A DNA stretch of 64,000 bases from Powellomyces hirtus (GCA_025526995.1 JAHLKG010000006.1:868001-932000), one strand, 5' to 3'. Positions 39,252-50,652 are shown, counted from the stretch's first letter. Made by a program: numbers and translations. The notes: generated by a model from the sequence alone, not told the origin.

Positions 39252-42200
39252 ACGCTTGCACCGTCTCAGTACCCCAACCCCGGATGCAAGACAAGATCCC
39301 CACGGACAGACCGGGACCCCGCATTCACAGGAAGACATTTGTGGTCCACGGGAAGGTACAAGGGCACTTTGCCCGCATCCTAATAGATACCGGATGCAAC
39401 ACCCTGATCATCAGCGACACTTGGGCCACCAAACACGGCCTCCGGACCTACACCTCTCCAACTCCGCTGGAGGTCCGGTGGGGCGACAGAGCGGGAAACT
39501 ACGGGGCAACAAAGATGACCTGTGGGGACCTCTCGGTGTTCACCGAGGAGAAGATCACCTACCGGGAGGATACCGTACCGTTTGTGGTCGCGCCGATCAG
39601 GGTCGATGCCATACTGGGCTTGCCATTCATATTGGGGCTGGACGTCCGAGGGCTTTTCGACCAAGAGGGCTTTCCAACGATGACGTTCTACCACAACGCC
39701 CAGACCCTCAGCGTTCGAGCCAAATCGACCAACCGCCACTGGGAAGCACCGTCTGCGTGCGCCGCCCGCCTACTCTCCCCATGAGAGGTACGGCCCCGCA
39801 GATTCCAGCCGGCGAAGCCAGCACTCAATGCAGAGGGAATCTACACGGCCAAGCAATGGAAACGCTTGATGAAGAAGGGCAAGATCACTGGAGTCTTCGA
39901 GATACACATCGTAGATGCGATTCCAGTTGCAGAGGCTCAATTTGTACGGACGGTCGACGCCAAGAAAAGGGCAATCTTGGAGGAACGACGCCACACCAAC
40001 ACTGAAGCCAAGGCGGCAGATCAGGAAGACCCGCTAGAGGCGCTGGCAGCCGACCATCCACTCCGACAGACCCTAGAGAAATACGTCACGAATGCTATTC
40101 ACCGAGCAGTCAGGCATGCCTCCAGACCGAGGGGAGGACAATTTCACCATTCGGCTCAAACCCAGCTCGAAGCCCGTGATGCAGCCACTCCGGCATTTGA
40201 GCCCTGAGAAACTGGAAGAGCTCGGCCAGCAGATGCAGCGTTTAATGGACAAGGGCTGGATCTCACACTCTCGCAGTCCGTGGGGCGCGCCCGTCCTATT
40301 TGCCCCAAACAAGGACGGCGGCCTACGCTGCTGCATTGACTACCGGGCACTGAACAAGATGACTCACAAGGATGCCACGCCACTTCCGAACCTCTCGGAG
40401 CTGCGCGACAGGCTTGTCAACATGCGGGTATTCACCGCGATCGACATCCGCGACGCGTACCACTGCATCATGATCCGACCGGAAGATAGGGAGAAAACAG
40501 CGTTCCAAACACGTTTCGGACATTTCGAATACAATGTTCTACCTTTCGGCTTAACTAATGCACCTGCTACATTCCAGCGACTAACCAACAAACTCTTGGG
40601 CGACAAGTACGACACCTACGTGATCTCGTACCTTGACGATATTCTCATATTCAGCACCGACATGAGTTCGCACATTCAGCACGTCGACAAGGTCCTCAAG
40701 ACCTTGACGGAACATCGCCTCCACGTCAAACCCAGCAAATGTCAATGGACGGTTGACGAAGTCGAGTTCTGCGGCCACGAGTCGGCAAGGATGGCCTGAG
40801 TATTGCCCCCTCCAAGATGACCGCGGTCTGGGAACGACCTCGCCCGACCAACTCCCTGGAGCTCCTTAGCTTCATGGGCCTCGTCAACTATGTCAAGGAA
40901 TACATCCCCGAGTATGCACAGATTGCCCTACCCCTAACAAATCTGCAATCCGGCAACCGCCCATGGCAGTGGGGTGACGAGTAAGATCGAGCGTTCAATC
41001 GCTTAAAGGAATTATGCTCCTCGGCACCCACCCTAGCGTACTTCGACCCGGCGCTCGACACCTACTTGTTCACGGACGCGTCGGGCTACGCCTACGGCGG
41101 AGGGCTGGCGCAACCGGCCAAAGGGGATTTCCCTTACCCTCACCCACTACCAACCACCAAATCGGGCTTAGCCAACCTCCCGCAACTTTGCCCGGTGACA
41201 TACTACTCCCGCAAGATGCAACCCGCTGAGACTCGATACCCCGTGCATGAACAAGAACTACTGGGATTAGTCAAATCCATACGCGCCAACCGCCATTACC
41301 TCATCGGCCGCCCATTCCGCGCGTTTGTTGACCACAAATCCCTGATCTACCTCCAGAAACAACCCCACCTGTCACGTCACCAAGCAGGCTGGGTCGAGGT
41401 TCTCCAACAGTTCGATTTCTCAGTGGAATACCTCCCCGGCACATGGAATTCGATCGCCGACTTCCTCAGTCGCGACCCGACTTACGCCCCCAAGTGTGCA
41501 ACCTGCCAGGCCAAGATTGACATGGTCACCGCCATTGTGCAAACGGAGAAGCCCGTCCCGACGCACATGCCGACCGATGCGGACTGGACCCAAGCGCTCG
41601 CATCGGATGATTTTGGCCAAAACATCTTACTAACCATCAACAGTCCACCGGAGAACCTATCCAGCCATGCACGCCGGTTCCGGACACTGGACTCCCCTCC
41701 ACACCGCTTCTTGATGTACCATGACCGTCGGTACGTCCCCGACAGCTTGCGGGGGCCACTCTTTCAGATTCATCATGACTCCCTTGCGAACGGTGGTCAC
41801 TCCGGTGTCCAATGAACGCTTGCCAAACTTTTGGAGTCGTACTATTGGCCTCACATGGAGCGTGATGTGTACCAATATGTCTGCACCTGCCCTACCTGCC
41901 AACGTCACAAGCGAACCACGCCGATCGGTTTCCTCCGCAGCTTACCGATCCCCAACGCTCATTGGCAACAAATCGGCATGGATATATTCTTCCCCACGTC
42001 AGGCTCTAAGGGGGGGGAACCTCGGGTAGAGCCCGACGTGATGAAGAACCCTTTGCACCACACCGGCGAGAGACTGACCAAGACGGCGGACGCCGTACTC
42101 CTCATCGTTGACCGCCACTCATGCCATGTGATACTTCTACCGACTAACACACGCGCTACAGCTCCGGAGACGGCTCAACTCTTTCTAGAACAGGCATTCC

Positions 42201-43159
42201 GCCACACGGGGTTACCCCACACCATTGTGAGCGATCGGGACCCCAAGTGGCTAGCAGAATTCTGACGGTACCTTATGCGGGCACTCGACGTCAAGCAGGA
42301 ACTTTCGTCGGCACGACATCAGCAGACCGACGGCACGGTGGAGAACGCCATCAAGACGATCAAGGGAATCATGGGCCCCTTTCTTGACTATGCCGGCTCC
42401 AACTGGAAGAGTTTACTCCCCACCCTCGAGTACAACTACAACCGAACGCCGCAGACGTCAAAGGGACTATCTCCTTTCGAGATTGACCTAGGCCGCGTTC
42501 CCCGAGTACCAAACCAATGGGTAGCACCTAACCCCAGAGAGATGATAAGACAATCGGCACGAACCGCCGTGGAGAGACGGATTATGGAATTCGCCGACGT
42601 GAGTTGCATCGTGCAGCAACGGCTCCGAGACGCACAGGACCAGCAGGCAAAGTACTATGACCGCAAAAAGCACACAGAAGCATACCGAGAGGGTGACAAG
42701 GTCTTACTTCATCGTGAGGGTATCGCAATTACCAGCATCACCACAAGGAACAAAAAGCTGGCTGAACAATGGATTGGGCCATTCACAATACGCGGCAAGG
42801 GCCCGCATCCTGACACCTACAAGCTTGAACTACCCATGGAATTCACCGGGTTGCACCCAGTCTTTCATGTCAGCATTCTGAGACGTTACCATGACCCAGG
42901 CGGTACCACGTACAGACAGGTCACCGCCCCGCCTGAGCCCGAGAAGGACAAAGACGGTCAGGAGACCTACCAAGTGGACAAGATCCTAAATGCCAGATGG
43001 CACAGGAACACCGAGCAGCTCTTAGTCAAGTGGACAGGTTATGACAACACCCAGAACACGTGGGAGCCGTATGCACACGTGAGGGGAACGACAGCACTGG
43101 AAGAATGGCTCCGGGAGCACACCGGAGAGGACCGCGGCCAAAGGCTAGCGGCCAGGTGA
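39245..43159 (+). pseudogene. Gypsy D Pol: protease, RT, RNase H, integrase, chromodomain
   Basis: Protease ARILIDTGCNTL near 39384; RT 40092-40799 (CCIDYRALN, PFGLTNAPATFQRL, SYLDDILIFS); RNase H FTDASGYAYGGG near 41070; integrase zinc finger (HGGHSG, CTCPTCQRH), core (VDRHSCHVI, VSDRDPKW, TDGTVENAIKT); C-terminal chromodomain (42968-43120). Interruptions: TGA 39782-39784, frame changes near 40090 and 40790, TAA 40982-40984, TGA 41813-41815, TGA 42263-42265. The four stops are consistent with C-to-T or G-to-A changes (from Arg, Gln, Arg and Trp codons). Not functional as it stands. Confidence 0.93.
42968..43120 (+). other. Classical C-terminal chromodomain of gypsy D
   Basis: Residues TYQVDKILNARWHR, QLLVKWTGYDNTQNTWEP and ALEEWLREH follow the integrase C-terminal GPFTIRGKG and HPVFHVSIL segment. 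This is the normal chromovirus position, and it contrasts with the internal position in the two Copia families. Confidence 0.93.
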
Positions 43160-43233
43160 CGTAAGAGAGCCTAGATAGCGAGCTGTACCGTAAATTAACA
43201 AGAGAGATGCTACTTGAGGTAGAGGACATTATA

Positions 43234-43860
43234 GTGCGAGATTCCGGCATCGCTGGACGATGGCCGGAGGCTGCTGGGCAGCATACCTCGCTGGGCGAGA
43301 TGCCGGCATCGTTGGACGATGGCCGAAGGCTGCTGGGCAGCATACCTCACTGGGTGAGAAGGGCGATGCTGGGCATCGACCGGCTGCCAATGCAAGGTGA
43401 CCGGCACCAGATTTGCATGGCAGCGTACCTCGAGACCCGCGGGGACCATGGCCATAGTACATACCCATGCGAAGGGGAAGAGAAGGGCTTCGGCCAAGAT
43501 ACTGGCATCGTTTGACGATGGGCCAAAGGTCGCTGGGCAACGTACCTCGCTGGGCGAGAGGCCGGGATCGCTGGGCGATGAGCCGAAGACTGCGAGGCAG
43601 TAGACCTCACGAGGTGAGATGCCGGCATCGTTGGACGATGGCCGAAGACTGCGAGGCAGTAGACCTCACGAGGTGAGATGCCGGCATCGTTGGACAATGG
43701 CTGAAGGCTGCTGGGCAGCATATCTCGCTGGGCGAGATGCCGGGATTGCTGGGCGATGAGCCGAAGACTGCGAGGCAGTAGACCTCACTAGGTAAGATAC
43801 CGGCATCCTTGGACAATGGCCGGGGAACCGCTGGGCGGTCTTCCCAACAGGGAAGTGTGA
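43234..43860 (+). repeat. Tandem hairpin-repeat array in the gypsy D 3' region
   Basis: About eight units of 59-60 bp, with a 140-bp interruption at 43359-43498. Each unit holds about three short hairpins, mostly with TGG loops and some with GAG loops. Examples: CATCGT-TGG-ACGATG, GCTGC-TGG-GCAGC, CTCGC-TGG-GCGAG. Between units, paired positions change together (CTCGC/GCGAG to CTCAC/GTGAG; GCTGC/GCAGC to ACTGC/GCAGT; ATCGT/ACGAT to ATCGC/GCGAT). The interruption also folds (CGATGC-TGG-GCATCG at about 43362-43378). No coding sense was found on the + strand. Confidence 0.85.
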
Positions 43861-44241
43861 TGCAGGGCATCTACCATGAGCACCATAGCCGGGAGGAAGC
43901 CGAATGACATTGGACACAGCGGATGCATACAAAATGCTACAAGGCTCAAGGGAGCACAGCGATGAGAAGGCAAGTACAGCGATGAGATTGTGGTACTGAA
44001 TTTGATTATACGGGCCGAAGGCCAGGCCCCAAAGGAGCAACAGACAACAAGTGAAAGTATGTACAAGAAGGAGGGGGGGGAGAACTAATCAACCAATCTT
44101 GGTGAAAGAGAATTGGCACCGGTTGCCGTGGCACCGGTCGCCCAACCCGCACCGGAGGAGGGTGTAATTTGCCACGTTCATCTCGCTGCAAAGAGAGCTG
44201 AGGTAGTCAGGTAAGACAGCAGCAGGCCAAAGAGTACTACT

Positions 44242-44833
44242 TATGCACGGACGTGGCCCATGCAGTGAAGATGGTTGCATGGAAACATGCGGAGGTCCTC
44301 TCCGACATGGTTGCAGCCAGCGAACTGGCACCCGGCGGGGATGGCCGCAAAGAAGAGGACCTGGTCACAGTGGGGGGCGCCGCACGTCAACTGAGGGCCA
44401 TCGTTCTGGAAAACAAAGGAACAAGGGAACTTTACCATTAGGAAGACATCAGGCCGCCTCTCAGCGAAGGGGAACATACTGTGTCGTCGGCCGCTGCCAC
44501 GATGCAGGGCCGGCACACCAGATGGTGGCATTCAGACATAAACATCTTGCTCTTGCGGAAGCGGCGGCACTTCCAGCAGGCGGGCAAGTCGGCCGACCTC
44601 TCGGGGGTGGACTTTTCATGGACCGAGGGGTCCTGGAGACGACACGGGAAGACGGAAAACATGAGACGAGTTGCCACAGCCGAGGATGAGCACCAACCCC
44701 CTACTTACCCGGGCGGGCTGGGCCCGCTTGATTGCGCCTTTCGCAAGTTGTTGGGCGGGCCGGCGCTTGCCCATGGTAGTGGTGGTGGTGTCGGGGGGAG
44801 GAGGAGAGTTGTTGGGGGTGTCAGCCATGGTGT
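44242..44833 (-). CDS. Antisense three-exon gene in gypsy D 3' region, RING-like zinc finger protein
   Basis: The ATG is inside CACACCATGGC near 44828. Exon 1 (MADTPNNSPPPPDTTTTTMG to QPAR) ends at donor GTAAGT near 44707. Exon 2 starts after TCTCCAG and ends at donor GTATGT near 44483. Exon 3 starts after TTTTCCAG near 44408 and ends at TAA near 44242. All junctions are phase 0. The product is about 140 residues. It has C-x2-C-x10-C-x-H-x2-C-x2-C (CWKCRRFRKSKMFMSECHHL) and a second Cys/His cluster in exon 3 (CGAPHC, CQFAGC, CNHLHC). Exon 1 has a basic GKRRPAQQLAKGAIKRAQ stretch. A TATA-like CTTTAAAAAGG lies about 90 bases upstream. It is antisense to the element, and its frame and splice sites are intact although pol is broken. 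Confidence 0.7.
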
Positions 44834-45268
44834 GCGTATGTGTGTGTGTGTGGTGTGAGTTCGTCAAGCTACAAAGAAAAGAAGAGCAAGAGGGGGAGAT
44901 CCAACGGGCAGTACCTTTTTAAAGGCTCGACCTGCTTGGGAACGCTCGGAAATTCAGGTGTTAGTGTTTCATCGCCTACGGAGCGCAGCAGATGTTACTT
45001 ATCGAAATCCGTATGGAGGAAGCTACTCGTGATTCATCTAGGGCCCCTACGAAGAGAGACATAGACTTTCCGACAACTTCGCGCACCACGAAGGGCGGAG
45101 GCTACCCGTTGGAGACTACCGCGACGCGACCCGCGCCAGGGTCGCCTCCCCAGCCTCATCTTCCCACAACCACGTCAGCATCCGTTAACCCACCGCCGCC
45201 CGGCTTAGGCAAGCTTCGCCTCGCTGAAGAGATTCGAGCCTAAGAGATAGTCGCGAATCTAAGGGGGG

Positions 45269-45542
45269 TGTAATGAGGCGTGGCTCACCAGCCTAAGCCT
45301 AGACACGCGTCGGGAAGGGTCCCGCGCGAGATGGATGCTAGCGTCAGCATCCTGAAGGGTACTAGACCTCAGGGATGGCCACGGATGGCCATCACGTGAC
45401 CAGGGCCGCTCCGCGGCCTAGAAAAAAAGTAGGAATGCTCCGACAAGGGCGCATTCAAGAGCAGAGATCTTGCAGTAGAATTAGACATAGAGAATTCCCG
45501 AATAGAAGACTAGACTCGGGCAACGGACCTAGTAATATTACA
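45269..45542 (+). repeat. 3' LTR of gypsy D
   Basis: 274 bp following AAGGGGGG, ends TGTAAT and ATTACA, then TSD AGTAG. Confidence 0.95.
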
Positions 45543-45676
45543 AGTAGGGTCTGAGTATTGAACCCATTTGACAAGAAATTCACGCCTATTTCTTCGACGT
45601 CACTCACCAATGATTTTCTCAATAGCGTATTCTGGCTGTCCTCGTATGATAACAGGTTCTTCAGGAGGAGGAATTT
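45543..45676 (-). pseudogene. Gypsy I chromodomain, first part, broken by gypsy D
   Basis: The minus strand reads EEPVIIRGQPEYAIEKIIGE, a TGA, then REFLVKWVQYSDPT, and continues at 26833 with WEPKAALSN. The TGA stands where an Arg codon (CGA) would fit. It is a canonical chromodomain interrupted at the DPTW position by the gypsy D insertion. Confidence 0.82.
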
Positions 45677-46502
45677 TGTAGCATAACAGGGCTTTGTTCT
45701 GTAGCTCGGTAATCGGAATCTTGGCGCCATTGTTCCTCATGTCCGCGGCATAGCAGTGGTCTCGAATGCGCTGGCTGACATGGTTGGTCAAGAATCCGGT
45801 CAAGAAGTAGTCATGCTCTTGCCTTGGGGTAAGTTGCTCCTTATCACCGAGCATTGCGATCTGGGTCCAAAAGGTATTGAACTTGGCGATATACTCCGAT
45901 ATGCTTATAGTGAAAACCAGCTGCTTCATCTTCGCCTCTGCAGTGTTTCGTAAATTGGCGGGGTAGAAGCAGGTGGGGAGGATCCTCGTGAATTCTTCCA
46001 ATGTCATGGGCTGGTCGCCAGCATCTCTGAGCATCTGCCACCATTTGCCGGCGGTTTCATTGAGGTATCTTCAGATGTGATCGACGTCCCAGTAGTCCGT
46101 CCTGAATTCGGTCACCTCAAGGTAGCGCGTGTGGACTTTCAAGAACTCATTGACCTTAGACACCATTTGTTCACTGTTTCCTTTGCCGTCAAAGTGTGTC
46201 AGCTGCTTGCGAAGGTTTTTGCGGCGTTCCTTTTTGGCTTGTATTTGTGCGCAGTTTTCTTCCATTAGGATAATGTCGACGTGCAGTGTTGCAGTCGCCG
46301 GTTGGACTGGAGTTGGAATCCTTGAAAGGAGAGTGGCAAAGCGTGCCTCTCCCATTGCGATCTGTTCCTGCAGTAGACGTTGGGTCTTCGCCAATTGTGC
46401 AGCCAACATTGTGACGGGGTTGTCGGTCGGTGTGTCGACTTTGGGTTCTCCTACTGCCGGGCTTTCTCCTGCCATTGGGCTGTTCCTGGTGCTACGTACC
46501 AT
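45677..46502 (-). pseudogene. Gypsy H (D family) Gag remnant
   Basis: The ATG at 46502 opens MVRSTRNSPMAGESPAVG. The sequence follows D-family Gag (QLAKTQRLLQEQIAM, ISEYIAKFNTFWTQI, HVSQRIRDHCYAADM) with a stop near 46071. At about 45680 it passes directly from NKALLCYK to the chromodomain of gypsy I, so a deletion joined the two elements. Confidence 0.85.
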
Positions 46503-46530
46503 TGTTGTTGTCTACGGGGTGGTGCTACCA

Positions 46531-46805
46531 TGTAATAATACTAGGTCCGTTGCCAGAGTCTAGCCTTCTATTCAGAAATTCCCTATGTCTAATTCTACTG
46601 TAAGATCCCTAAGTCCTGAATGCATCCTTGTCGGAGCATTCCTATTTTTCTTCGAGGCCGTGGGGCGGCCCTGGTCATGTGACGGCCATCCGTGGCCAGC
46701 CCTAAAGTTTAGTACCCTTTGGGATGCTGACGTTAGCATCCAACACATGCAGGGCTTCTCCCGACGCGTGTCTAGGCTTAGGCTGGCAAGCCTCACCTCA
46801 TTACA
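46531..46805 (-). repeat. 5' LTR of gypsy H (D family)
   Basis: 275 bp, ends TGTAAT and ATTACA, diverged from the gypsy D LTR. Primer binding site TGGTAGCACCACCCC is adjacent (46516-46530). Confidence 0.88.
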
Positions 46806-47048
46806 AGAGTAGTTGAACTCGTTGTAAGCGATGCCAGTATAGGCCGTGACGAAGTGGTTGCACGCTCTGACATTGGTAGTGACAAAGAGGTCAATCAACT
46901 CTATGTCGTGTTCACCAGAGAAGTACGGGATCGTCTTTGTATTGGCGATGAGAGTTGTACGCAACGTGATCTCGCTGAGTCAGTCATCATTTTGTAGAGC
47001 AGGACCGACGGCGGACAAGGTCCAGGCGGCAGGTCCGGGTACAGCCAT
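46806..47048 (-). pseudogene. Gag-like fragment J, cut by gypsy H
   Basis: The ATG at 47048 opens MAVPGPAAWTLSAVGPALQN. An in-frame TGA follows, then TLRTTLIANTKTIPYFSGEH and LFVTTNVRACNHFVTAY before the LTR of H. YFSGEH and the start of the helical core resemble Gag N-termini. It may be the Gag of gypsy I, but no matching 5' LTR was found. Confidence 0.45.
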
Positions 47049-48264
47049 TTGTAGATTACTGGATTTCAATCAAAGAAGGAAGAGCGAGAGGAGATGAGTT
47101 TGACAGAAAAGAATGGAAGTGGTGCTATGATGTGAGGAGCCTGTATTTCACGGCGGGAGATGTGTAATTCGAGCATTGGAAGGATGAGCAAGAAGTTGGA
47201 GAAGAGAAGAGAAGTGATATTTTTGAGTGTGGGGAATTGATATATTGATTGGATGATTGGTTTCTATCCGGGAAGTACTTTCCTTCCCGTTTATATATGA
47301 GGTTCTCTGGCCCTAATGGCTCTAGCTAACTTGTGGAGAACGGGGAGATGATCTAGGGATCTATGGCAGTGCAGCGACGGCAGTGTAGCTGCACAGGACT
47401 GAGACCGCGGGGTATGCTTACAGAGCTGAGACGTGTGGGGAGTGCTTATGAGGGATTTGGTAATCGCTTATAAGGCACATTTGCCTTAACTTGGGATATG
47501 GCTTTTTACTAGCCGAATAAGTAAATATACATGTATATATATGTGTGTCTTTATGGCCATCTCACACTAAGTGCTTGATCACGAACTCGCCTCACATCAG
47601 TATATGATCCTGCAGTTCTGATCACTTTGTGTGATGCTTAGCACCCACACCTCGCAGAGCTTCCATAGTTTTGTAGTCGGTTTTAGGACGACCTCACATG
47701 TTTCCTCTTTCCCCTATCATCCCCAGTGCCCTTCCACTGTTTCCTTCATTCTTATTTTAATTTCAGAATCTCAAAAGTGACGCCTTGCGCGGTGCATCAT
47801 GGCGTGCAGACAATACGCCTCAACTTGTCGTCACTCAGGTGTGCCCATTGCCATGCCCCGTACTTCTATCCTGACTGAACGCGAGACCAAGCCTAGCAAG
47901 TGCAGGCACGTGCCGGATGCCACGTGACATGTCCGGAAACATGGTATGAGTATCGCACCAAAGGCAGAAATATCCTCAGCGTCTTTCTCTTTTTGTTTTC
48001 CCATTCATTTGCCTTTTTCCATTCTCTCAGTTGAAGTTGTCGCGCACGCACCCACAACAGTATAGCAAATATTACCCCGTCGCCGTAACGGAAGAAATCA
48101 AGGGAAAGAGTGAGAAACGGAACACCCATTCGTGAGAAAAAACGAATCCGGCAGGTCTCGGTCTAGAATCCTCATTCAAGAGCACTTGTAGTCCTCTGTG
48201 GAAAGCCTTCTGGGTACCCGACTCCATCATATTGCAACTTGTCGGCTGTCGCGCATCACAAACC
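47049..48264. other. Intergenic region upstream of RRN3
   Basis: No gene is recognised. It is AT-rich with a TATATATATG repeat near 47531-47550. The final 300 bases would hold the RRN3 promoter. Confidence 0.6.
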
Positions 48265-50652
48265 ATGGTCTCCGCCGTCACCGCAGTTCCTCTTGACATG
48301 CATGCCGCTACCCCGCAATTGCCTTCGGGAAAGCAAACCAAGACGGTGCGTTTTGACATGCCGGCGAGCCCGGCCGCCAAGTCGGATTACCAGCTTCTCC
48401 TTTCCGGAACTCTTGAGGACTCGAACGTCATCCTCACGTTCCTCGTGCAGGCCATGAAGCGGAAAATGGAGGTAGGCATTGTCCTCTGAGCGTTGTGTCT
48501 TGGGCAGATAGGGACAATGGGGCGTTGCGTCCGTGCGGCATATCATACGGAGTCACAGAAAATGTTTTGCTTGAGTCTCCCATCCCACTTGCTGCTCAGT
48601 GAACTCACTCTCCGTTCCATTCGCTTTGCTAGGGCGACAGTTCTCTTTACAACGACATCCTACACCTCCTTTCGCGGAAGTCGCCGCTCCCTACAATACC
48701 CGCTCCATTGCTCATACATTGGCTTCACGCCTTCTCGCAAATAGTTTCCAGCTTCACACCAGCGTTCAACGCTTTGGTTAATGCCATTATACATGTCAAT
48801 TGGTGGAATGTGGAAGACGATGGCACGCTGCTTGTGTACAAGCGATTTCTAGAGAATCTTGTCAGTGCTCATGCTGTACATGTCATGCCTGTTGCCACAA
48901 TGCTTGTTACAAGACTGAGACAAGGTAGGCGCAGCGTCAACCCCAGATTGTCGAGAGAGAAAGAGAAAGAGGGGCAGACCGCCGTTATGAAGTGATGCAG
49001 ACGAGATTATTGTACCGAATGGAGAGACTTCGACCATGATGCATTTATGCGGAGCATCTCCAGCAGTCGATATTTCGAGTCAGAGCCATGGGGTTTGTCC
49101 TCCAGAGCGGGCCATATCTGAAAACAATACCCAAGAGAGCTCGAACCTTATTCTAATCGCTGTCGTTTTTTTCCTCACAGCTCACAACAACGGCATAGCC
49201 CCCTCACTCCACTTCGATCGTGTCCACACAATATTGCAAAGTGTTCTCGCCCTGATACCCACCGGCCCATCGTTTTTGTTACCGGTCCTAACGGAAAATT
49301 TTCCACACAAACGCGAAACACTGGACGTGCACGTCTTCTATCTGCGTAACGTTCTGCGAATGCTTGACTACGCACCCGTCCTGCGAGATCCAGTTTTGGC
49401 CTTGATCGTTGACAGAATTGTACAGATTGATGTGAGTCCAGATACATGCCTGCGCTTCGTGCATAGTGCTGATTAGCTGATTGTATCATGGATTACACAG
49501 GTGGAAATCCAAGTAGAATTGGAAGATTTGGAAGACGACATCTGGGATCAAGTTCAGCAGACAGTGGACCTCACGGATCTGAGCAACCCAGATAGTCTGT
49601 GGAAGAACGCGCGGTCCAGGTCGCCGGAAGCAGACGTCAATGGAGATCTGGAAGAGGATGATCTGACCTTCGATTCGGATGACGAGGAAGGGATAGTTCC
49701 GATAGCAGTCGACTTTAGAGAAGTCGTAGAAAAGCTGGATGCGATGCTGCGGATCGTTTTCCAGTACATACGTGATTTCGCCACCTGCAACCCGGGTGAT
49801 CCGTTGAGGGTGCTGTTTGACGTGATGTTGCACATTTTCGAGCGCACGGTTCTTCCGACGCACAAACTGCGATGCGGTCAGTTTCTGTGGTTCTACATGT
49901 GTTCCCTTGACCCGTCGTTCCCCGAACTGTTCATGGGACTTCTGGTCGGAAAACTCTTTGATGTCTCCGCACCTTCAGTCATCCGCATCTCCGCAGCCTC
50001 ATATCTTGGCAGCTTCATTGCTCGAGCAAGATTTCTCAGTCTCACATCCGTTCGCACTTGTCTGAAGCTCCTCCACGGATGGACCTATTCATACGTGGAG
50101 AACAACGACACAGTCTTTCGTGGACAAGCGCCTGACCTCGAGCGTTACGGAGTGTTTTACTCTGCGGTTCAAGCCATTCTTTATGTTTTCTGCTTCCGAT
50201 GGAGACAGCTCATGATTGGCGAAGGCAGCGCAACTCGCTACGGCATGCTTCCTCCAGAACTGAAAGACTTTCAACGCGTGCTGTTGTCCCGCTTCGCGCC
50301 ACTTAGGATATGCTCTCAAAGCATCGTGACAGAATTCACCAAGCGAACACACAGCCTCGACATACTGTACCTGCACTCCCGAACCATTTCCCAACCATCG
50401 ACCACCAACAACAACTACCTCACCGTCCCCAACAGTTACACGACGGCATCATCTTCACTAGCATTCAATCCAAACAACATCCACCGACTTGACCCATTCT
50501 TCCCATTCGACCCAATCACACTCCCGGTCTCCCGCGCCTACATCGACCCAATCTACCAGCCGTGGGAATCGGAACCGACTTCTGATGACGAGGACGATAC
50601 AGACGATGAACTCGAAGCAATCAGCACGAGCTTCGACGGGGTGCGCTTGTAA
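48265..50652 (+). CDS. RRN3: RNA polymerase I-specific transcription initiation factor RRN3
   Basis: Exons 48265-48471, 48633-48924, 49181-49431 and 49501-50652; phases agree at every junction. The third intron border pair (48925-49180, 256 nt) is long and could hide a small exon. The product is about 633 residues, in the usual RRN3 range. RRN3 (TIF-IA) bridges Pol I and the core factor at rDNA promoters. Diagnostic stretches: LIPTGPSFLLPVL, NFPHKRETLDVHVFYLRNVL, LALIVDRIVQIDVEIQVELE, an acidic loop (EEDDLTFDSDDEEG), YIRDFATCNPGDP and FDVSAPSVIRISAASYLGSF, with an acidic C-terminus (TSDDEDDTDDELEAI). The start ATG at 48265 is chosen because it precedes the first conserved block; one in-frame start lies upstream. 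Confidence 0.92.

Larger units (their letters stand above)
26834..45542 (+). mobile_element. Gypsy D, Ty3/gypsy chromovirus, with nested Copia-C array
   Basis: LTRs of 274 bp at 26834-27107 and 45269-45542 are flanked by the target duplication AGTAG (26829-26833 and 45543-45547). Primer binding site TGGTAGCACCACCCC is at 27108 and polypurine tract AAGGGGGG at 45261-45268. Gag is split by the Copia array. PR-RT-RH-IN-chromodomain order follows. The 2.1 kb between pol and the 3' LTR holds a hairpin-repeat array and an antisense spliced gene. Pol has several stops and frameshifts, so this copy is not autonomous. Confidence 0.96.

Noticed and set aside
43210..43870. Tandem repeats considered as a CRISPR array or coding minisatellite
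   Set aside because: Units are contiguous without unique spacers, the organism is eukaryotic, and unit length (59-60) does not keep a frame. Minus-strand open frames there are by-products of the repeat.
48599..49037. Small minus- and plus-strand frames inside RRN3
   Set aside because: Shadows of RRN3 exons or of the 256-nt intron, without codon support.
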